DNA from: Cellulomonas phragmiteti
GTDB lineage: Bacteria; Actinomycetota; Actinomycetes; Actinomycetales; Cellulomonadaceae
DNA: 64,000 bases
Assembly (NCBI RefSeq): GCF_016862775.1
Contig: NZ_BONP01000006.1
Span: forward strand, 62,001-126,000
Direction of reading: 5' to 3'
Positions 11,243 through 20,098 of this stretch are shown here, in pieces. The notes under the pieces are model-generated. The model did not search any database. It was given only the letters and a program-made list of their open reading frames with translations, and was not told the origin of the DNA. The position numbers were made by a program, and so were the translations under genes. Positions within the stretch are counted from its first letter, which is position 1. Every line of letters begins with the position of its first letter.

Positions 11243-11287
11243 ACGAGGGCGGGGCCCGGGCACCAGGTGCCCGGGCCCCGCCCTCGT
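11243..11287. terminator. Bidirectional terminator, perfect 22-bp inverted repeat
   Basis: Positions 11243-11264 and 11266-11287 are perfect reverse complements around a single central base, a 45-base near-palindrome. It lies between convergent genes (stops at 11208 on plus and 11311 on minus). It is much stronger than a typical hairpin but lacks a T tract, as usual in actinobacteria. Confidence 0.8.
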
Positions 11288-11310
11288 CGTCGTCCGTCAG
11301 GTGCCGTCCG

Positions 11311-13368
11311 TCAGGACGTCGTGAACGTCCGGCAGCCGACGTCCGTGTGGGGCCCCCCGGCGGTGTCGATCGAGTAGACGCACACGGTGTGCCGACCCGG
11401 TGCGAGATCTCGGCTGTGCGTGTACCCACGCTGCGGCGAGGTCTGGTGCGCGGCAGCGACGTCCGGCCGTGGCAGGTTCGCCGACAGCGCGACGCCGACC
11501 CCGTCGACGTAGATGTGGACCTCGTTGGGGCTCGCCGTGTCCGGGTCCCACGTCCAGCCGCTGACGGTCATGCGCGACCCGTCCACCTGGAGCACGTCGA
11601 TGAAGCCCATCGGCCGGGCGTTGGTGATCGCGAAGCTGCGGCACCCGAGCAGCGTGTTCGCCCCACCCGCGGTGTCGATCGCGTACACGCACGCCTGGTG
11701 CTGACCGGGGGCGAGCGTGCGGGTGTCGCTGAACCCGCGAGCGGGGGACACGCCGAAGGCGGCAGCGACGTCCGGCCGGTTCTGGTCGGCCCACACGGAC
11801 ACCCCGACACCGTCGACGTACACGTGCGCCTCGGTGCGGGCGTCCGTGTCGGGGTCGAGCGTCCAGCCCCACACCGTGGCACGCGAGCCGCTGACGCTGA
11901 CCCCGTCGAACGAGCCGATGGGCGGCCTCGAGGCTCCGACGACGACCGTCCGGCAGTCGAGGAGGGTGTTCGCCCCGGCTGCCGTGTTGATCCCGAACAC
12001 GCAGACGCTCCGCGCGCCGGGCTTGGCCTTGACGGTGTGGGTGAACCCGTGGTTGTCGCCCCGGCCGTGCGCGGCGTTCAGTCCGGCGACCGGGCGGTCG
12101 GCGCGCACGGCGACCCCGACGCCGTCGACGTAGATGTGCGCCTCGGTGGGTGCGCTGGTGTCGGGGTCGAGCGTCCAGCCGACGACGGTGAGCGAGTCGG
12201 GACCGGCGGTCACAGAGGTCACGGCCCCGATGGGGACGGCGTCGGGCACGACGACGGTCCGGCAGTCCAGGAGCGTGTTGTTCCCCGGTCCCGAGGAGAT
12301 GCCGAAGGTGCAGACGGAACGGGGCCCCGGGGCCGCCGGGACGGTGACGAGGAAGCCGTGCCGGTCACCCTTCCCGTATGCCGCCGCGACGTCGGGCCGG
12401 GAGCGATCGGCCATCGCCGAGGTCCCTACCCCGTCGACGTAGACGTGCACCTCCGTCGACGCGGAGGTGTCGGGGTCGAGCGTCCACCCGGACACCGTGA
12501 GCGTGGTGTTGGTGGCGGTCACCGCCTCGACGACGCCGATGGGGTCGGCGCCGTCCGGGCGGCCGAACCAGTCCGTGAAGTAGTTCCAGAAGTTGCGGTT
12601 GCCGTACGAGGAGCACGCGTCGCCCGTGCCGTACCCGGCAGCGAGCGCCGCCGCGTTGGGCTGGTACGGCGTGTAGTTGTACAGGCTGGCGGTCGCCTGG
12701 TTCTGGATGAGCACCGGGGAGCTGCCGCACGCCGCGTTGGGGTGGAACCGGACGTTGTTGACCATGCCGGCGCGGTGCGCGTACCGGGTCGGGTTCAACG
12801 CGTAGTTGTTGAGCTGCCACGCCGCCTGGTACAGCTGGTTGTAGAAGCCGTAGTAGCGCGTGTCGCAGGGTGCGGTGTCCGGGCAGCCGAACCCCATCGC
12901 CTTCTGGTAGCGCGAGGCCGTCAGCGAGCTGCCGGAGGCCGTGATGAGCCCCTGCTCCTTCTGCAGCATCACCAGCAGCACCCGGGGGTTGATGCCGCAC
13001 GCCTGTGCGACCTTCGTGATCACGGCCGCCGCCGATTCGTTGCCGGCACCGACGTACGTCCCGCGGCACCGGTCGTCCGCGGGGCGGGTCCAGGTGTCGA
13101 AGCGCGCCGTCCGCAGGCAGGGGGTGCCGTCGTTGCCCGGACGGCAGCTCGGGGCACGGGCGTCGAGGAACGCCTGGACGTCGGCCGCGCTCATCGCGCC
13201 GCTGGCGACGAAGGTGGCGTCCGAGATGATGTACCCGGGCCGGAACTGCGTCAGGTCGGCCGCTGCGGCGCCGCTCGCCGTCGTGACGCCGACCAGTCCG
13301 GAGACGAGCAGCACCAGCGCGAGGAGCGACCTCGTGGCGCGACGGGGCGAGGTGCGACGTTCTGTCAT
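11311..13368 (-). CDS. Secreted lysozyme-like protein with four GW/DPDT repeats
   Basis: This 685-residue secreted protein begins with a twin-Arg-like basic stretch and a signal peptide (about 1-37). Residues about 38-270 form a Cys-rich domain with VLLVMLQKEQGLIT, where Glu138 is a plausible catalytic acid as in lysozyme-like or glucosaminidase folds. Four tandem repeats of about 102 residues follow from residue 276. Each has the core PIG-x-V, V-x-GWTLDPDT, VHVYVDGVG, RPDVAAAYG and a Cys pair framing F-I-T-A-x-NTLLDCR. The same repeat occurs five times in the amidase at 27870-30680. Related proteins are often labelled hemagglutinin or hypothetical. The ATG overlaps the stop of the upstream lipoprotein gene as ATGA. 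Confidence 0.8.
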   Translation of the reverse strand: MTERRTSPRRATRSLLALVLLVSGLVGVTTASGAAAADLTQFRPGYIISDATFVASGAMSAADVQAFLDARAPSCRPGNDGTPCLRTARFDTWTRPADDRCRGTYVGAGNESAAAVITKVAQACGINPRVLLVMLQKEQGLITASGSSLTASRYQKAMGFGCPDTAPCDTRYYGFYNQLYQAAWQLNNYALNPTRYAHRAGMVNNVRFHPNAACGSSPVLIQNQATASLYNYTPYQPNAAALAAGYGTGDACSSYGNRNFWNYFTDWFGRPDGADPIGVVEAVTATNTTLTVSGWTLDPDTSASTEVHVYVDGVGTSAMADRSRPDVAAAYGKGDRHGFLVTVPAAPGPRSVCTFGISSGPGNNTLLDCRTVVVPDAVPIGAVTSVTAGPDSLTVVGWTLDPDTSAPTEAHIYVDGVGVAVRADRPVAGLNAAHGRGDNHGFTHTVKAKPGARSVCVFGINTAAGANTLLDCRTVVVGASRPPIGSFDGVSVSGSRATVWGWTLDPDTDARTEAHVYVDGVGVSVWADQNRPDVAAAFGVSPARGFSDTRTLAPGQHQACVYAIDTAGGANTLLGCRSFAITNARPMGFIDVLQVDGSRMTVSGWTWDPDTASPNEVHIYVDGVGVALSANLPRPDVAAAHQTSPQRGYTHSRDLAPGRHTVCVYSIDTAGGPHTDVGCRTFTTS

Positions 13369-13970
13369 GGGATGTCCATCGGCGGGACATCGCCCCGACC
13401 TGAGGCATTCGACCCGACGTACTCGACGGTCCCCGACCACGTGCCGCTGGAGAGCCGTGCGCGCGGGACGCTCAGACCGTCGCAGCTGACGGTGCTCGCG
13501 TCCGCCACGGTGGGGACGCTCACCTCGGCGGACGCGCCGCGGGGGCCGGTCAGCCGCAGCGTGCACGTGCCCGGCGTGAGGGTGGCGGCGTAGGCGCCGA
13601 CCTCGGCTGCCGAGGTGGTCGTGTTCCAGCCCGAGAAGGTCACCACGACGTCCACCGTGGTGGCCGGCTGTCCCGGTGCCCCGTCCGCGGGCGCCGGCGC
13701 GGCACCGCCCGACGCCTCCGGGGTGGGGCTCGTCGCAGGGGCGGGCGTCGCGGTGGTCGTGCTCGTGGGCGTCGTGCCCGCGGCCGTGGGGCTCGCCGTG
13801 GCAGGGCTCGCCGAGCGCGTGGGGTCGTCCGTCGCCTGCGGCGTCCCCGTGGTGCAGGCGCCGAGCAGGAGGCCCGCGGTGACCACGAGCACGGGGGGCA
13901 CGAGGCCGTGGCGGCGCGCACGCACGGGACGGGACGTCGGACGGGGGGTGCGGGGAAGCGGCGCGGTCAT
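13365..13970 (-). CDS. Small secreted lipoprotein with Thr/Ala/Pro linker
   Basis: The 201-residue protein has a basic N-terminus, a hydrophobic stretch and a lipobox LLLGAC near residue 37. A low-complexity Ala/Thr/Pro/Ser linker of about 60 residues follows. The C-terminal domain of about 90 residues starts at VDVVVTFSGWNTT, contains two Cys and looks like a small beta sandwich. It is probably anchored on the outer membrane face. The gene overlaps the lysozyme-like gene by ATGA, so the two products likely work together. I do not recognise the C-terminal domain. The ATG start has GAGAG upstream and a TAGCGT element at 14010-14005 (minus) that could be its -10. Confidence 0.75.
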   Translation of the reverse strand: MTAPLPRTPRPTSRPVRARRHGLVPPVLVVTAGLLLGACTTGTPQATDDPTRSASPATASPTAAGTTPTSTTTATPAPATSPTPEASGGAAPAPADGAPGQPATTVDVVVTFSGWNTTTSAAEVGAYAATLTPGTCTLRLTGPRGASAEVSVPTVADASTVSCDGLSVPRARLSSGTWSGTVEYVGSNASGRGDVPPMDIP

Positions 13971-14004
13971 GGTCTCTCGGTCCGGGCGGTGGGGTGTCGC
14001 GCCC

Positions 14005-14010
14005 ACGCTA
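14005..14010 (-). promoter_or_regulatory. Candidate -10 for the lipoprotein/lysozyme-like operon
   Basis: TAGCGT on the minus strand lies about 35 bases before the ATG at 13970. No obvious -35 was seen. Confidence 0.3.
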
Positions 14011-14061
14011 GCGCCGAGCAGGGACCGCCCCCGGGGGTGCGCCCCGGTGTGTCGCCGACCG

Positions 14062-15249
14062 TCAGCCGATCGCCGCGTCGAGCTCCCGCTCCAGGTGGGC
14101 CGCGATCTCGAGCGCTGCCGTCGCCGCGGGGGACGGTGCGTTGAGCACGTGCACCTGGCGGGGCGCGCTCTCGACGAGGAAGTCGTCGACGAGGCTGCCG
14201 TCGCGGTGCAGGGCCTGCGCGCGCACGCCGGCCGGGGCCGGCGCGAGGTCCTCCGCGCGGATGCCGGGCACCAGCTGCGCCAGGCTGGCCGCGAACAGCC
14301 GCCGCGACGCCGACCGTGCCATCTCCTTGGCCCCGGGCACCACGTTCCGGGCGGCCAGGCGCCACAGCCCGGGCCAGGCGAGCGACTGCGCGAGCTCCGC
14401 GGGCACGACGTCGCGCCACCGGTAGCCCTCACGGGCGAGCGCCAGCACCGCGTTGGGCCCGGCGTGGACGCCGCCGTGCACCGAGCGGGTCAGGTGCACG
14501 CCGAGGAACGGGAACCGGGGGTCGGGCACCGGGTACACCAGGCCGCGCACGAGGTGCTCCTGCGCCGGGACGAGCTCGAAGTACTCGCCGCGGAACGGCA
14601 CGATGCGGGCGTCGGGCTCCAGCCCGGACCGGCGCGCGAGGAGGTCGCTGTGCAGCCCGGCGCACGAGACGAGGGCGTCGACGCGCTCCTCGCCGCGGGA
14701 CGTGGTCAGCCGCACCGTGTCCCCGACGGTGGTCGCCCGCTCCACGGCCGTGCCGACGCGGACCTCGCCGCCGTGCTCGCGGACCTCGTCGGCCAGCGAC
14801 CGGCAGACGGCGGGGTAGTCGATGATCCCGGTGGCGGTGACGCGCAGCGCCTCGACGGCGCGCACGTAGGGCTCGTGCTCGCGGGCCTCGGCCGGCGAGA
14901 GCAGGTGCGCGTCGATGCCGTTCTCCTCGGCGCGTCGGGCGAGCCGACGCAGGCCCGGGACCTGCTCGGCCGTCGTGGCGACCACGAGCTTGCCGGTCCG
15001 CTCGTGCGCGATGCCCCGCTCGCGGGCGTACGCCAGCATCGACTCCGCCCCGGCGCGGCTCATGCGCGCCTTGTGGCTGCCCGGTGCGTAGTACAGGCCC
15101 GAGTGGACCACGCCGGAGTTGCGTCCGGTCTGGTGGCCGGCGAGCTGCTCGTCCTTCTCCAGCACCAGCACCTCGTCGCCGCGCCGTGCGAGGCGGGCCG
15201 CCGTCGCCAGTCCCACGATGCCGCTGCCGACCACCGCGATACGCGCCAC
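14062..15249 (-). CDS. lhgO: FAD-dependent L-2-hydroxyglutarate oxidase-like protein
   Basis: The 395-residue protein opens with the FAD-binding loop VVGSGIVGLATA and has the family block GRNSGVVHSGLYY close behind. CAGLHSDLLA and FRGEYFELVP follow further on. This matches LhgO, which oxidises L-2-hydroxyglutarate to 2-oxoglutarate and passes electrons to the membrane. It is a metabolic repair enzyme with no obvious link to the surrounding glycan genes. I place the start at GTG 15249 because a TAGGAT -10 candidate at 15298-15293 (minus) overlaps the alternative ATG at 15294, and a GA-rich ribosome site precedes the GTG. It is divergent from the membrane protein gene at 15452. Confidence 0.88.
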   Translation of the reverse strand: MARIAVVGSGIVGLATAARLARRGDEVLVLEKDEQLAGHQTGRNSGVVHSGLYYAPGSHKARMSRAGAESMLAYARERGIAHERTGKLVVATTAEQVPGLRRLARRAEENGIDAHLLSPAEAREHEPYVRAVEALRVTATGIIDYPAVCRSLADEVREHGGEVRVGTAVERATTVGDTVRLTTSRGEERVDALVSCAGLHSDLLARRSGLEPDARIVPFRGEYFELVPAQEHLVRGLVYPVPDPRFPFLGVHLTRSVHGGVHAGPNAVLALAREGYRWRDVVPAELAQSLAWPGLWRLAARNVVPGAKEMARSASRRLFAASLAQLVPGIRAEDLAPAPAGVRAQALHRDGSLVDDFLVESAPRQVHVLNAPSPAATAALEIAAHLERELDAAIG

Positions 15250-15292
15250 GTCGTCCGTCCCGTCCTCGTCGTCGGCCCGAGCGGCCGGCGCC

Positions 15293-15298
15293 ATCCTA
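15293..15298 (-). promoter_or_regulatory. Candidate -10 for lhgO
   Basis: TAGGAT on the minus strand would start transcription near 15286 and leave a 36-base leader before GTG 15249. It argues against the overlapping upstream ATG. Confidence 0.4.
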
Positions 15299-15411
15299 GT
15301 CGCGCCGTCGCGGCCGTCGACGGCCCGTCGGTCCCACGGCGGGACGGGGCGTGCGCGGTGCCCCCCGGGCGGCCGACGGTGGACGTGGACGTCGCCACGG
15401 GCCCCGCCGTC

Positions 15412-15417
15412 TATGAT
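15412..15417 (+). promoter_or_regulatory. Candidate -10 for the 15452 membrane protein gene
   Basis: TATGAT, a near-consensus -10, lies 34 bases upstream of the GTG at 15452 in the 200-base divergent region. A weak TGGACG upstream could act as -35, although the spacing is long. Confidence 0.5.
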
Positions 15418-15451
15418 CGGTTGCCGTTCCGTCTGTCAGCCGAAGGACGCC

Positions 15452-17512
15452 GTGACCGAGAAGACCGAGGTTCCGACATCGTCGTCGGCGACCGATCCGA
15501 CCGTGCCCCGCGCACCGGTCCCCGGGGCGACGGCCCGCGACCGCTGGGACGCGTGGACCGGGCCCCGCCCGGACGGCCTGCCCCGCGTGCGGGTGCTCCT
15601 CGCGTACCCCGCCCTCCTGCTCGTCGTGCTCGTCGGCCTCGTCGCCGCCGGACTGTCGGGCACGTCGACGGGCGTCGTCCACGGCTGGTTCGAGGAGGGG
15701 GCGGACGGCAACCTCGTGGCGTTCGAGCCGCAGGCGATCCGCAGCGACGAGTGGTCCGTGCAGACGACCTACACCGTGTCCCAGGTGCAGGAGGGGCTGC
15801 CGCTGCACAACGACACGCTCCCCGGCGGCGTCGACATGTCCCTCAACTGGGAGGCGCCGTACGCGGAGTGGTCCGCCGCGTTCCGCCCCCACAACCTGGG
15901 GTTCTTCGTCCTGCCGTTCGACCAGGCGTTCGCGCTGAAGTGGTGGCTGCCGGGACTCGCCCTGGCCGCGGCGGCCTACATGCTCCTGGTGTCGGTGCTG
16001 CCGCGACGGCCGCTCGCCTCCGCCGCGCTCGCCACCGCGTTCCTGTTCTCCCCGTTCTTCCAGTGGTGGTACATCCCGCAGACGCTGTGGCCCGTCGCGT
16101 GGGCGCTGCTGACGATGACGGCGATCGTGTGGACGACCGCGCTCGCGCCGGCACGTGCGCGCTGGCTCTGGGCGCTGCCGGTCGGCTACGTGACCGTGAC
16201 CGCGGCGCTCGGCATCTACGCGCCCTTCCTCATCCCCGTCGCGTACGTCACCGCCGCCTTCGGCGTCGGCTGGGTGCTGCGTCGCGACGGCACCGGGACC
16301 GTCCGCGACCGGCTGCGACGCGTGCTGCCGGTCCTGGCCGGCGGTGCGGCCGGTGGGGTGGTCGTCGTCGTCTTCCTGCTCACGCGGTGGTCGACCATCG
16401 AGGGGTTCCTCGGGACCGTGTACCCCGGGCAGCGGCTCACGCCGCCCGGTGAGGCGCTCGCGGACCCCGACCGGCTCGCCGGCTTCCTCGGGGTGTTCTC
16501 CCTCGCGCTGCACGGCGGGGGGTCGCACGGGATCCGCCCGAACAGCTCGGAGGCGTCGACGTTCGTCTTCCTGGGGGCGTTCGTCGCACTCGGAGGCGTG
16601 TGGCTCCTGCTGCACCTGTGGCGCACCCGTTGCGTCGTCGACGCGCCCCTGGTCGCCGCCCTCGCGTGCGGGGTGCTGTTCGCCGCGTTCCTCTACGTGC
16701 CCGGCTGGGCCCCGATCGCGCACCTGCTGCTGCTGGACCGCGCCACACCGGGACGCATGCTCATCGGGCTGGGTCTGCTGTCGCTCCTGCTCGTGGCGCT
16801 CGTCGTGCGCGCGCTGGACGTGCACGACCTGCGCGCACCGTGGTGGGTGGCCGTCGCCGGCGGGGTCGTCGTGCTCGGCTCGCACGCGGTGCTCGCCGAC
16901 CGTCTGTCGCACCGGCCCGGGGCGCTCGAGGCCTCCGGTCCCTGGTGGCTGTTCGCCCTCGTCCTGGCGGCCGCGGTCGTGCTCGTCCTGCGCCGGCGCC
17001 TGCTGCCCGGGGCCGTCGCCTACCTCGCGCTGAGCCTCGTGTTCGGTGCGTGGGTCAACCCGCTGTACCGCGGCGTGTTCGACCTGCGCGAGACCGACGT
17101 CGCCCAGGCGGTCAGCACGCTCGACGAGCAGGTGCCGGGCAGGTGGGTCGGCGTCGGCGACGCGATGGTCGGGCCCATCCTCACCGCCACGGGCGTCGGC
17201 GCGTTCAACGCGTTCCAGGGTGCCCCCGACGTCGACACCTGGCAGCGGCTCGACCCGTCCGGCCGGTACGAGGTGCACTGGAACCGCTTCGGCAACGTCG
17301 GCTGGATCGTCGACGACGAGGCGCCCCGCATCTCCAACCCCGCGCCCGACCAGGTCCGCGTCAACTTCGACTCCTGCGCCCGCTACGAGCAGTCCGAGAT
17401 CACGCACGTGCTCTCGGACCGGCCGATCGAGCAGCCCTGCCTGCGCCTCGTCGACGAGGTCGACGAGCCCGTCACCACGTTCCACATCTACCAGGTCGTC
17501 GCACGTCCCTGA
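15452..17512 (+). CDS. Large polytopic membrane protein, GT-C-like, paralogue of 47701-49710
   Basis: This 686-residue protein has a first helix at LLAYPALLLVVLVGLVAA, then a large loop (FEPQAIRSDEWSVQTTY). About 10 further hydrophobic helices follow, and a C-terminal extracellular domain of some 150 residues. It aligns by eye with the protein at 47701-49710: both have a R-SDE-[WF] block after the first helix, T-LYPG-[QA]-R in the middle, and SNPA-D-x-[IV]-x-V near the end followed by PCL. The layout resembles GT-C membrane glycosyltransferases that use lipid-linked sugars outside the membrane, but no catalytic motif proves it. The GTG has GAAGGA upstream. The aminotransferase gene follows after 38 bases. 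Confidence 0.82.
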   Translation: MTEKTEVPTSSSATDPTVPRAPVPGATARDRWDAWTGPRPDGLPRVRVLLAYPALLLVVLVGLVAAGLSGTSTGVVHGWFEEGADGNLVAFEPQAIRSDEWSVQTTYTVSQVQEGLPLHNDTLPGGVDMSLNWEAPYAEWSAAFRPHNLGFFVLPFDQAFALKWWLPGLALAAAAYMLLVSVLPRRPLASAALATAFLFSPFFQWWYIPQTLWPVAWALLTMTAIVWTTALAPARARWLWALPVGYVTVTAALGIYAPFLIPVAYVTAAFGVGWVLRRDGTGTVRDRLRRVLPVLAGGAAGGVVVVVFLLTRWSTIEGFLGTVYPGQRLTPPGEALADPDRLAGFLGVFSLALHGGGSHGIRPNSSEASTFVFLGAFVALGGVWLLLHLWRTRCVVDAPLVAALACGVLFAAFLYVPGWAPIAHLLLLDRATPGRMLIGLGLLSLLLVALVVRALDVHDLRAPWWVAVAGGVVVLGSHAVLADRLSHRPGALEASGPWWLFALVLAAAVVLVLRRRLLPGAVAYLALSLVFGAWVNPLYRGVFDLRETDVAQAVSTLDEQVPGRWVGVGDAMVGPILTATGVGAFNAFQGAPDVDTWQRLDPSGRYEVHWNRFGNVGWIVDDEAPRISNPAPDQVRVNFDSCARYEQSEITHVLSDRPIEQPCLRLVDEVDEPVTTFHIYQVVARP

Positions 17513-17550
17513 CGGGCTCGACGCCCGCGGTGCACCACGAGAGGAGAACC

Positions 17551-18690
17551 ATGTCCGAAGTCGTGTCCTTGGGGCAGCCCACGGTCGGCGAGGAGGAGCT
17601 CGAGGCGGTGTCGCGGGTGTTCGCATCGGGCTGGCTGTCCGGCGCCGGACCGGCGTGCCGGGCCTTCGAGGAGCAGCTCGCCGCGACGGTCGGGACGCAG
17701 CACGCCCTCGCGACGTCGAACTGCGGGGCCGCGCTGCACCTCGGCCTCGACGTCCTCGGCGCAGGACCGGGGGACGAGGTGATCGTCGGGGACTACACCT
17801 TCCCCGCGACCGGCCACTCCGTGATGTGGACCGGTGCGACCCCAGTGTTCGCCGACGTGCGCCCCGACATCTGGAGCGCCGACCCGGCCTCCGTCGAGTC
17901 CCTCGTCACCGAGCGGACCGTCGGCATCCTGGCGGTCGACGTGTTCGGGCAGCCGGCCGACTACGACGAGCTGCGGGCGATCGCCGACCGCCACGGCCTG
18001 TGGCTCATGGAGGACGCCGCGTGCTCCGCGGGCGCCACGTACAAGGGCCGGCCGGCGGGGTCGCTCGCCGACGTCGCGACCTTCAGCTTCCACGGCCGCA
18101 AGGGCATCACCGCGGGGGAGGGCGGCGCGCTGACGACCGACGACCCCGAGCTCGCGGCCCGTGCCCGCAAGCTCCACACCTACGGCATCGAGCCCGCCCT
18201 GACGCGGGAGGGCGCACGCGAGCTCCCGGTCCCGAGCTTCGACGAGGCGGGGTACAACTACCGGCTGTCCGACGTCGCGGCGGCCATCATGTCGGTCCAG
18301 CTGCGCCGCCTGCCGGACCTGCTCGCCGCCCGCCGCCGGGTCGCCGGCCTGTACGGCGAGCTCCTCGGCGACCTCGAGCTCGTCACGCTGCCCGTCGCGC
18401 TGCCGGACCGCGAGCACCCCTGGCAGTCCTACGTGGTGGCGCTCGACGGCTCGCTCGACCGGGGTGCGGTGGCCACCGCGCTGCGGGAGCAGGGCGTCCA
18501 GTGCAACTTCGGCACGTACGCGTCCCACGTGCAGCCCGTCTACGGCAGCACGCGCCACCTCCCCGTCTCGGCGGACCTGTTCGCCCGCCACCTGGCCATC
18601 CCCATGCACGCCAACCTGCGTGACGACGAGGTGGAGCGCGTGGCCGACACGCTGCGACGCGTCGTGACGTCGTCCGCCGCCACCCGCTGA
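17551..18690 (+). CDS. DegT/DnrJ/EryC1/StrS sugar aminotransferase
   Basis: This 379-residue PLP enzyme belongs to the sugar aminotransferase family, which converts keto-sugar nucleotides to amino sugars. It has the FASGWLSGAGPACRAFE start typical of the family, the SNCGAALHLGL cofactor phosphate region, MEDAACSAGATYKG, and the internal-aldimine lysine Lys184 in SFHGRKGITAGEGG. The ATG has the strong ribosome site GAGGAG seven bases upstream. The epimerase and acyltransferase genes follow on the same strand with gaps of 23 and -3 bases. The set looks like a route to an N-acylated amino sugar nucleotide used by the GT4 at 20095. The exact sugar is not determinable. Confidence 0.9.
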   Translation: MSEVVSLGQPTVGEEELEAVSRVFASGWLSGAGPACRAFEEQLAATVGTQHALATSNCGAALHLGLDVLGAGPGDEVIVGDYTFPATGHSVMWTGATPVFADVRPDIWSADPASVESLVTERTVGILAVDVFGQPADYDELRAIADRHGLWLMEDAACSAGATYKGRPAGSLADVATFSFHGRKGITAGEGGALTTDDPELAARARKLHTYGIEPALTREGARELPVPSFDEAGYNYRLSDVAAAIMSVQLRRLPDLLAARRRVAGLYGELLGDLELVTLPVALPDREHPWQSYVVALDGSLDRGAVATALREQGVQCNFGTYASHVQPVYGSTRHLPVSADLFARHLAIPMHANLRDDEVERVADTLRRVVTSSAATR

Positions 18691-18713
18691 ACCCCACCCC
18701 CCAGGAGTCACCC

Positions 18714-19643
18714 ATGGCAGACAAGACCGTCTTCTTCACCGGCGGCGCCGGCTTCATCGGCATGCACGTCGTGCCCATGCTGCTCGAGCGCGGCTACAAG
18801 GTCCGCATCTTCGACAACATGTTCCGCGGCGACCGCGACGCCGTCGGCCGCCTCGTCGAGAGCGGCGACGTCGAGCTCATCGACCAGGACGTCCGCTACG
18901 GCGGCGCGGTCCAGCAGGCCATGAAGGGCTGCTCCCACGTCATCCACTTCGCCGCGGTGTCGATCAACAAGAGCCAGGCCGACCCGTACGAGTCCATGGA
19001 CATCAACATGGTCGGCAACCACAACGTCTTCGCGGCCGCCGCGGACCAGGGCGTCGAGCGCCTGGTGTTCGCCTCGAGCGCCTCGGTGTACGGGGACCCC
19101 GAGAAGCTGCCGATGCACGAGGACGACCGCCTGTCCCCGCTGACGCCGTACTGCATCTCCAAGCGCGCCGGCGAGGACCTGCTCGGCTTCTACCAGCGGC
19201 GCGCGGGCCTGTCGTGGGTCGCGCTGCGGTTCTTCAACGTCTACGGCCCCGGCCAGAAGACGACCGCGTACTACACGTCCGTCATCAACCACTTCGTCAA
19301 CCGGCTGCGCAACGGCGAGCCGCCCGTCATCGACGGCAAGGGCGAGCAGTCGATGGACTTCATCCACGTGCACGACATCGCGCGGTCCGCGGTGCTCGCG
19401 CTGGAGTCGGAGCGGGCCAACGTGCCCGTCAACATCGGCACCGGCATCGACACGTCGATCGCCGACCTCGCGCGCATCCTCATCGACGCCGTGGGCGCCG
19501 ACGTCGAGCCCGTCTTCAACCCGCGCGACGTCCTGGTGAGCCGGCGCGCCGCCGACGTGCAGCGGGCCAAGGAGGTCCTCGGCTTCGAGCACACCATCAG
19601 CGTGCGCGACGGCATGACCGACCTCATCCGGAACGGCGGCTGA
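18714..19643 (+). CDS. NAD-dependent sugar nucleotide epimerase/dehydratase
   Basis: The 309-residue extended short-chain dehydrogenase has the NAD motif [12 protein letters not shown]. Its catalytic region includes FASSASVYGD and the YxxxK pair at YCISK, followed by RFFNVYGPGQK. The family includes UDP-glucose 4-epimerases and UDP-sugar 4,6-dehydratases. The order after the aminotransferase and before an acyltransferase suggests it prepares or reshapes the sugar in the same pathway. The ATG has AGGAG at good spacing. The stop overlaps the next start as TGATG. Confidence 0.9.
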   Translation: MADKTVFFTGGAGFIGMHVVPMLLERGYKVRIFDNMFRGDRDAVGRLVESGDVELIDQDVRYGGAVQQAMKGCSHVIHFAAVSINKSQADPYESMDINMVGNHNVFAAAADQGVERLVFASSASVYGDPEKLPMHEDDRLSPLTPYCISKRAGEDLLGFYQRRAGLSWVALRFFNVYGPGQKTTAYYTSVINHFVNRLRNGEPPVIDGKGEQSMDFIHVHDIARSAVLALESERANVPVNIGTGIDTSIADLARILIDAVGADVEPVFNPRDVLVSRRAADVQRAKEVLGFEHTISVRDGMTDLIRNGG

Positions 19644-20098
19644 TGGCGGTCCGCCCCCCGGGGACGCTGCCGCCCAACCCGTACCACGAGCACGCGTGGA
19701 TCGTGGGGGAGCCGACGATCGGTGAGGGCACCTGGATCGGCGCCTTCACGGTCATCGACGGCTCGGGCGGGCTGACCATCGGGGCCGGGTGCGACATCAG
19801 CGCCGGCGTGCAGGTGTACACGCACTCCAGCGCCCGCCGCTGCGTGTCCGGCCGCGCGTGGGACACGGTCGAGCGCGCCCCCGTGGTCATCGGCGACCGG
19901 GTCTTCCTCGGTGCCAACGCCGTCGTGATGATGGGCGTCACCATCGGTGACGAGGCGGTCGTGGGCGCAGGTGCCGTGGTCACGCGGGACGTGCCCGCGC
20001 GCACCGTGGTCACCGGCGTGCCCGCACGCGTCGTGGGCCGGGTCGAGCTCGGCGAGCCCGGCTCGCGGCCCGAGCTCGTCCGGGAGGTCGACGCGTGA
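19643..20098 (+). CDS. Left-handed beta-helix acyltransferase
   Basis: This 151-residue protein is built almost entirely of hexapeptide repeats (IGEGTWIGAF, ITIGAGCDIS-like turns, VVIGDRVFLGANAVVMMGVTIG). It ends in the VTRDVPARTVVTGVPARVVG block of the WbbJ/maltose-acetyltransferase group. His79 in YTHSS is the likely catalytic base. It probably acetylates an amino sugar or a glycan hydroxyl using acetyl-CoA. The ATG overlaps the epimerase stop as TGATG, and its own stop overlaps the GT4 start as GTGA, so all are translationally linked. Confidence 0.88.
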   Translation: MAVRPPGTLPPNPYHEHAWIVGEPTIGEGTWIGAFTVIDGSGGLTIGAGCDISAGVQVYTHSSARRCVSGRAWDTVERAPVVIGDRVFLGANAVVMMGVTIGDEAVVGAGAVVTRDVPARTVVTGVPARVVGRVELGEPGSRPELVREVDA

